From Coemansia sp. RSA 1804 (lineage: Eukaryota; Kickxellomycota; Kickxellomycetes; Kickxellales; Kickxellaceae), in the NCBI GenBank assembly GCA_027578815.1, contig JANBTH010000433.1:1-17471 (forward strand): 17,471 nt of DNA, in the 5' to 3' direction. Position numbers and translations under genes: made by a program. A model generated the notes under the pieces. The model searched no databases and was not told the origin of the DNA. It saw only the letters and a program-made list of their open reading frames with translations. Within the stretch, counting starts at the first letter, position 1. Each line of letters begins with the position of its first letter. Of this stretch, positions 12,652 through 17,471 are shown in pieces.

Positions 12652-15600
12652 ATGAGCCACTTGAACACTAATGTCATAGCATTGGTAAGTACTCCATTTG
12701 AAGATAAATACACCTTTGCAAGCTTGTTAAAGTGCTGTCTATCCAGAAAACTATTGTGCCTTGCTAAAAGTGCGTTTTATTTCTCTATAAATTAAACACT
12801 TTCTGATAGCCTGCACCGGCAAAATCAATACAATGGCGCAGCTACAAGTGCAGCTACAGTACTAGCGACGCAGCGACGGACCCGCCGCCCTTTTTATCTG
12901 TTTGTCGCGATTTGCTCAAGGCAAAAGTTCCCTGCTTATGGCGGCCACTTTGCTCTTCCGATACAGCGTCGCATATCCTTGGGCTTTTGCATTTATCTGG
13001 TCATGAAGGTGCAACTGGTGGATCGGAACATAGTGGCCCTGAAGGCAACAGCGAAGCACGCAGGCTTCAGATTCCCGACTGCTGGGAGATTTGGGTTTTC
13101 CACACGGTTATTCCCATGGAGAAGGCGGTTGAATTGGTCCCAATTCCATCTAGCTTTGAAAGCGTTTCTTCTGGAGAGATAAGCTGGAGCTCTGGGCTAA
13201 AGACCATAGAGGTAAAGGACCACACGGGCAACGAGTCGGAACAGCAGCTAGTGGGCAGTATTGATGAGCTGTTTGACAGAGCGCTTTACAACGTCATGGA
13301 CTGCGCGCTGCTTCCATTGTCTATTGTACGGTTTGGTCTTTCACAGTGGATATCGTTATCCGGGCTAACCGCAGAGCAGGACCAGAATCAGTTAGGCCAC
13401 AGTTTTGAAGTCCCCGACAATACCGTCGCATCGCACCCTAGCATCAATGCACCTCAACTGCCACCAACTCCACCCAGCACCGATCTTGATCTGCCTCCAG
13501 GTACTGCTGAATTTCTAGCCGCAAATGCAATTCTTGACGAAGGAAAGTTTCCTGCTTCTGCTCCCAAATTGCAAAGCAATTGCATGAAGACACAGGACCA
13601 GCAGAGGCCTTCACAGACACAGAAAACCAATGACCACGGCTTGCTACATTTACTCAAGCTTTCTGCTACATTTGCATCTTCCCAAAGCACCCTGCTTCTA
13701 CAGTACAACTCGGTTCTTATTCGTGGGTTCCGCCCCATGGCCTACCTCGATACAATACTGGATCGTCGGCGTCCTGGCGGAGATCGACGTGTTGTTACTG
13801 ATTGTATTCCTTCGTCAAGTGAGACACCGAGCGGTTTATCCCAGCTTTCCCCTCTTGCTGCAGTACGAATCGCACCGTTAGGAATTCATGCAATGCTTAT
13901 GTCCGTACCTACCACTAGTCTCGGCGACACTGAAGACAAGGCCATTGATGCGTGGTCGACTGCTCTTGGCTACCCAGTGGATTTCTTTGCTAAAGAAGAG
14001 GGTGCTTTTGCGTACGGAGCGTCTAGGCTTGCGTGGATTGCACTATCCAAGGACAGCGAGCCTATGCTTTACCCGCAGCGGCTTGTGCTGATTGATGAAA
14101 AGTTGTCGTTAGCGCTTGATTCGAGTTTGGGCACTTTGCCTGAATCGAAAGGATCTGAACTGGCTGTTGTTGCAGCTACAGTGCACGATGGATTGGATGA
14201 AAAGGTAAACAATTCCTCCCCACGCAGCCCAGTTGGTATGGATGTTGACCAGCCTTCTGTTCCTGCTCAAGGCACTGCAGAAGAGGGCGAAGACGAAGAA
14301 GGCGAGTACGATGAAGAGGGCGAGATAGCCGAATCCGTGGCTTCTGAACAATCGTCGCCGTCAGACACCAAAGTCCCACCAGCTACTGCTGAACTTGACG
14401 CCATTGTCTCAACGTTGCAGCGGGATGTCCCAGAGCCACTCGAGGTGTCGCTAGTCGACATTCAAAGGTCAATGGCAAAGTTTCAATCAGAGATCCGAGC
14501 CAAAGAGGAAGCGGAGGAGGAAATGCGCCAAAATGAGACAGCGGAGAAGAATGCTGCTGCATCCATTGCCACTGCCAAAGGCGCATCCAGTCTGACCAAA
14601 TCGACAAGCGCCAAGTCCTCGTCATCCGTTGGTGTTTCTGGGACAAAGAAGCGCCAGCGTAGCAATTCAAAGCATGAGCAGTCAAATAAGGCACGCCGCA
14701 AATCCGCGGCCTCAGAAACGGTTCCGCGACCAATGAGCACGATTTCAGATAGCTCTAATGAGGATATTCCGTTGCAGGCGCTTGTGGCCAGCACATCTGC
14801 AAACCCTACCGAGGATTCGGCAACTCAGCCACTGACGCAGCAAACGGATTTAGGTGCCGGTGAAAATGCAACTTCTAACGATGCGGCGAATGCATCAGGA
14901 GGAGACATTGGATCTCTGTTTGGTGACACCGGAATGGCCGAGGACGGCAGCGGCGGGCTTGATGGCAACGTAGTCAATATTGGTGATGACATGGGGCTGG
15001 GCATGGGGCTGGGCATGGATATGGGCATAGGCGATAACCTTGGTGACTTTGCATCGAGCATGTTTGGAGTCACCGATGACGACTTTAATTTCTTTGACAC
15101 CGTTCCGCCGCAACAACCAAAACCGGAGAACCCAGCAATGGACATGTTTTCACAGCCAGAAATGGACACCGCCAACTCTATGGATGTGGATATCAACCCG
15201 CAAGGCGCTTTTGATATGGAGATGCGATCTGAGGAGCCAAAGGCTTTGACAAAGACACTGGAGCCTACTGATTCCGAACAGACAGGCGCTGTGGAACAGC
15301 ACCAGCCTATGCAGGACATGGACGACTTGTTTGATGATGGTATGTTTGATTCATTCTTCGGTGGACAGACCACATCAGCCAGTGCTATTAAGGAAGCACC
15401 CATTGCATCAACAATGGTCAAGCAGGAGGATAACACTGCTACTGCCACATCTACAAATATCTATGCTACACAGGATATTTCGAATTCTGGATCGGGCGCC
15501 GCGGCATTAAATATGGATGTCAAGACTTCGTTAGCTGGTCAGTCGCTATCATCGCCGCCTGGAGTCACCACGACTGTCAGCTTAACCAGCACGCACTCTA

Positions 15601-17471
15601 CTAGTCCAGTCGATTCCATGCCAAAGCCTCCATTATTGGCAGCCACGTCAACTATGGCCACAACAGCATCAGCTACGGCGGCGGATATGGCAACTCCTGC
15701 ATCGCTTAAGATGACCCCGGCTCCAAGCATTGTCGACTTTCAGACCCCAACTCCAACCATGCAGTCGCTGAATAACTCTAAGGGTGGCGACTCAGCCGAT
15801 GAGCACTCGTTGGGACAGCTTGCAACTGCTGACAACAGTCCGGCTACACTTACGAGTAATAATCCTGGATCGCTTCCAGCACACAGCACCATTGCACAGT
15901 CGGTAATCCCTGAGGAGTCTGAAGCGGTGTACTCAACAGGCAGCACTTTGAATGTGCCCACCAGCCTGTCTGTCATTCCAGCAAGAGCAACACAGTCGCA
16001 GATTGTTCCTGGAGGCAGTAAGAGTATTGGTGGTGCTGTAAAGGCTTCTTTTGCCTCGTCCAAAGCGTTGATTCCAGACCATTACGGATTTATCAGCACG
16101 CCATACGACGATGTTATCAAGAGTGGCAGATCTTGGCTCCATGATACGCCAACTCCGGCATCGGTTAGCGATGCGGGAAATCCACATGAGACGATAGATC
16201 CTCACGAGCTCCAACGCTCTGTTTACATTGAGAAGTCCCTGAACCCAGTAGCTTGGCTGAAGCGAGTGTCTGCAAGGCACATCCAAAAGTACCAGATGAA
16301 CGAGAAGGCACACAGTAGGAAACCATTGACATCTGCGGCATTGCCATCGTCAGTCCCGCGATATGGTCTAGCATCGCTGCCAAGCATTCGAAAGCTGCGC
16401 GGCTGGCTTGCATCCTACAAGGCAAAGGCAATGTACACTAAACATGTGATCCCGAGACATGTGCTGGCATATCAGCGGATGGAAAACGACGGTGGTGCGG
16501 GGACATCTTCGGAAATGGATAGCGCGATTAGATCATATGCTGCAACGCATGTAAAGACAGAACATGGCATACCCGATGCGATCGGCGAGAAAGACAATAG
16601 CCACCGCCGTCAGCCATCTGACCAACATTCTCTGTTGCCAGGCACAAGTGAAGCAATGAAATCAGAGCCTGTTAGTAATCTGCAGTACCCGGCGGTCAGT
16701 AGGGTAGATGTTAGCCGTGGTGCCGATGGTCTTCCTGAATCGATGACGTTGCTTAATAGTAGTGGCAAACAACAAAGCGCACACCATTCGTCTGCTAGTT
16801 TGCCGTCGTTTACAAACATCATCAACCCTCGCAAGCCACGGAAAGCCTCTGTTACTCAGATGCCTGGATCCATGCTGCCCTCGCTCAATATGGGTGACCT
16901 TCAGAACGCAGCAGCAAGTGTAATTCGTCTTGGCGGTGCAGCCAGCGGACAGGATTTCACGATCAATCTTCCAAAACAAGCTGTTGTTCGTGTCAATGCG
17001 ATTGAATCTAGCTGGGTGCCCATCTGGATCCTTGTTTCAAAAGGAGTTGTGGATACTCTTGTCGGTTCTGAGCAAGCATATTGGTTTAAATGGGCGGATA
17101 GTTTGCACAAACTCGTCTATGCCACGAAGGCACCGCTTATGCAAGTATCGGGCGGTGACCTTGTACGCTTTGCTGACATTCCTGTCGTCTCCTCTTTTCT
17201 CAAGGCCTTTCTGCCCAACAATGCGGCAGTTCCAGCTGCTGGAAACACGGGAGTAAGTAATCTGGGTGCGCGGATTGGCGGTCTCTTGATGCTTGGCCCT
17301 GATCGTCAAACCAAAGCAATAGGTGTCTTAGGCGAAAATGCTGATGCGAACAATGCAGACAGCAGCAAAAGTGTTTTTAGAGACAGTGATACTGCCACGC
17401 CTGGTCGATATGGGGTGCAAATAGATGCTGCCACTCGCAATGCCTTCAGCGGATGGCTTAAACAGCTGAGC
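12652..17471 (+). CDS. MED13: Mediator CDK8-module subunit MED13 (Srb9/Ssn2), 5' part, runs off the right edge
   Basis: Large subunit that connects the CDK8 kinase module to core Mediator in the nucleus. Exon 1 is 12652-12684 (MSHLNTNVIAL); exon 2 starts at 12810 and is open for 1554 codons to the last base. I walked it codon by codon from 13116 without finding a stop. N-terminal domain landmarks match animal MED13: SIQWRSYKC (human IKWKKYVW), LLKAKVPCLWR, CWEIWVFHT (102-110) and the helix ELFDRALYNVMDCALL leading to VRFGLSQW, plus PMLYPQRLVLID. A disordered middle contains an acidic run (about 502-520), a bipartite basic signal (KKRQR 624-628, ARRK 639-642) and the fungal-type DDDFNFFD patch (767-774). 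TINLPKQAVVRV and SSWVPIW near 16,960-17,030 probably begin the MID/PIWI-like half, whose remainder is outside. Codons are visibly less G/C-ending than in the neighbouring genes. Confidence 0.9.
12685..12809 (+). other. MED13 intron 1 (125 nt)
   Basis: Donor GTAAGT (12685-12690) follows codon 11, and acceptor CTGATAG ends at 12809, phase 0. Splicing joins VIAL to PAPAKSIQWR, which restores the MED13 N-terminal pattern; without it the exon 2 frame has no ATG at the family start. TTGCTAAAA and ATTAAAC are possible branch sites. Confidence 0.85.

Noticed and set aside
14203..14231. tiny intron in MED13 (GTAAAC...CGCAG)
   Set aside because: Under 30 bases, in frame, and reads as normal coding sequence; too short for a spliceosomal intron.
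14825..15448. 207-codon minus-strand open frame inside MED13
   Set aside because: Antisense to low-complexity MED13 sequence; the Ser/Pro/Met repeats are the complement of the MED13 repeats.

Overview
The window looks like nuclear DNA from a fungus. The genes are monocistronic and lie on both strands. Two of them are split by spliceosomal introns with GT...AG ends, and spacers are short and AT-rich. The gene set (single-function HIS3, a Mgr2/Romo1 protein, a cytoplasmic dynein light intermediate chain, a Mediator kinase-module subunit) fits an opisthokont and most simply a fungus. G/C-rich coding sequence, few introns and long low-complexity inserts suggest an early-diverging lineage such as Kickxellomycotina, but that is inference. 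No prokaryotic operon, CRISPR array, transposon, rRNA or convincing tRNA was found.

Layout from left to right. Positions 1-156 (minus) hold the N-terminus of a gene running off the left edge, tentatively an Arb2/FAM172A-type domain protein. Positions 382-1674 (minus) hold three-exon ribose-5-phosphate isomerase (RKI1/RPIA), with an unusually structured second intron. A 780-base divergent promoter region follows. Positions 2455-4962 (plus) encode the dynein light intermediate chain. It converges tail to tail with 5067-6338 (minus), an unfamiliar 423-residue helical-repeat protein that I tentatively match to the RNA polymerase I factor TAF1A/Rrn11. Next, all minus, come an UshA/5'-nucleotidase-type metallophosphoesterase (6596-9133), imidazoleglycerol-phosphate dehydratase HIS3 (9474-10079) and MGR2 (10355-10723). 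A 915-base non-coding divergent region separates these from a small plus-strand zinc-finger protein (11639-11947). From 12652 to the right edge, plus strand, lies the 5' two thirds or so of MED13, with one intron after codon 11 and then an uninterrupted 4.66 kb exon.

The genes are housekeeping genes of unrelated pathways and I see no sign that they form one system. The one metabolic link is weak: RKI1 interconverts ribulose-5-phosphate and ribose-5-phosphate, the precursor of PRPP that feeds the histidine pathway containing HIS3. They are 8 kb apart with separate promoters.

The most interesting details are: a conserved adaptor-binding helix in the dynein light intermediate chain; the candidate TAF1A/Rrn11 homologue; two consecutive foldback structures inside the RKI1 intron; a two-codon upstream ORF ending two bases before the MED13 start; a small protein ending in a Rad18/UBZ4-like zinc finger; and a candidate Cdc4/Fbw7 phosphodegron plus repeated acidic-aromatic patches in MED13.
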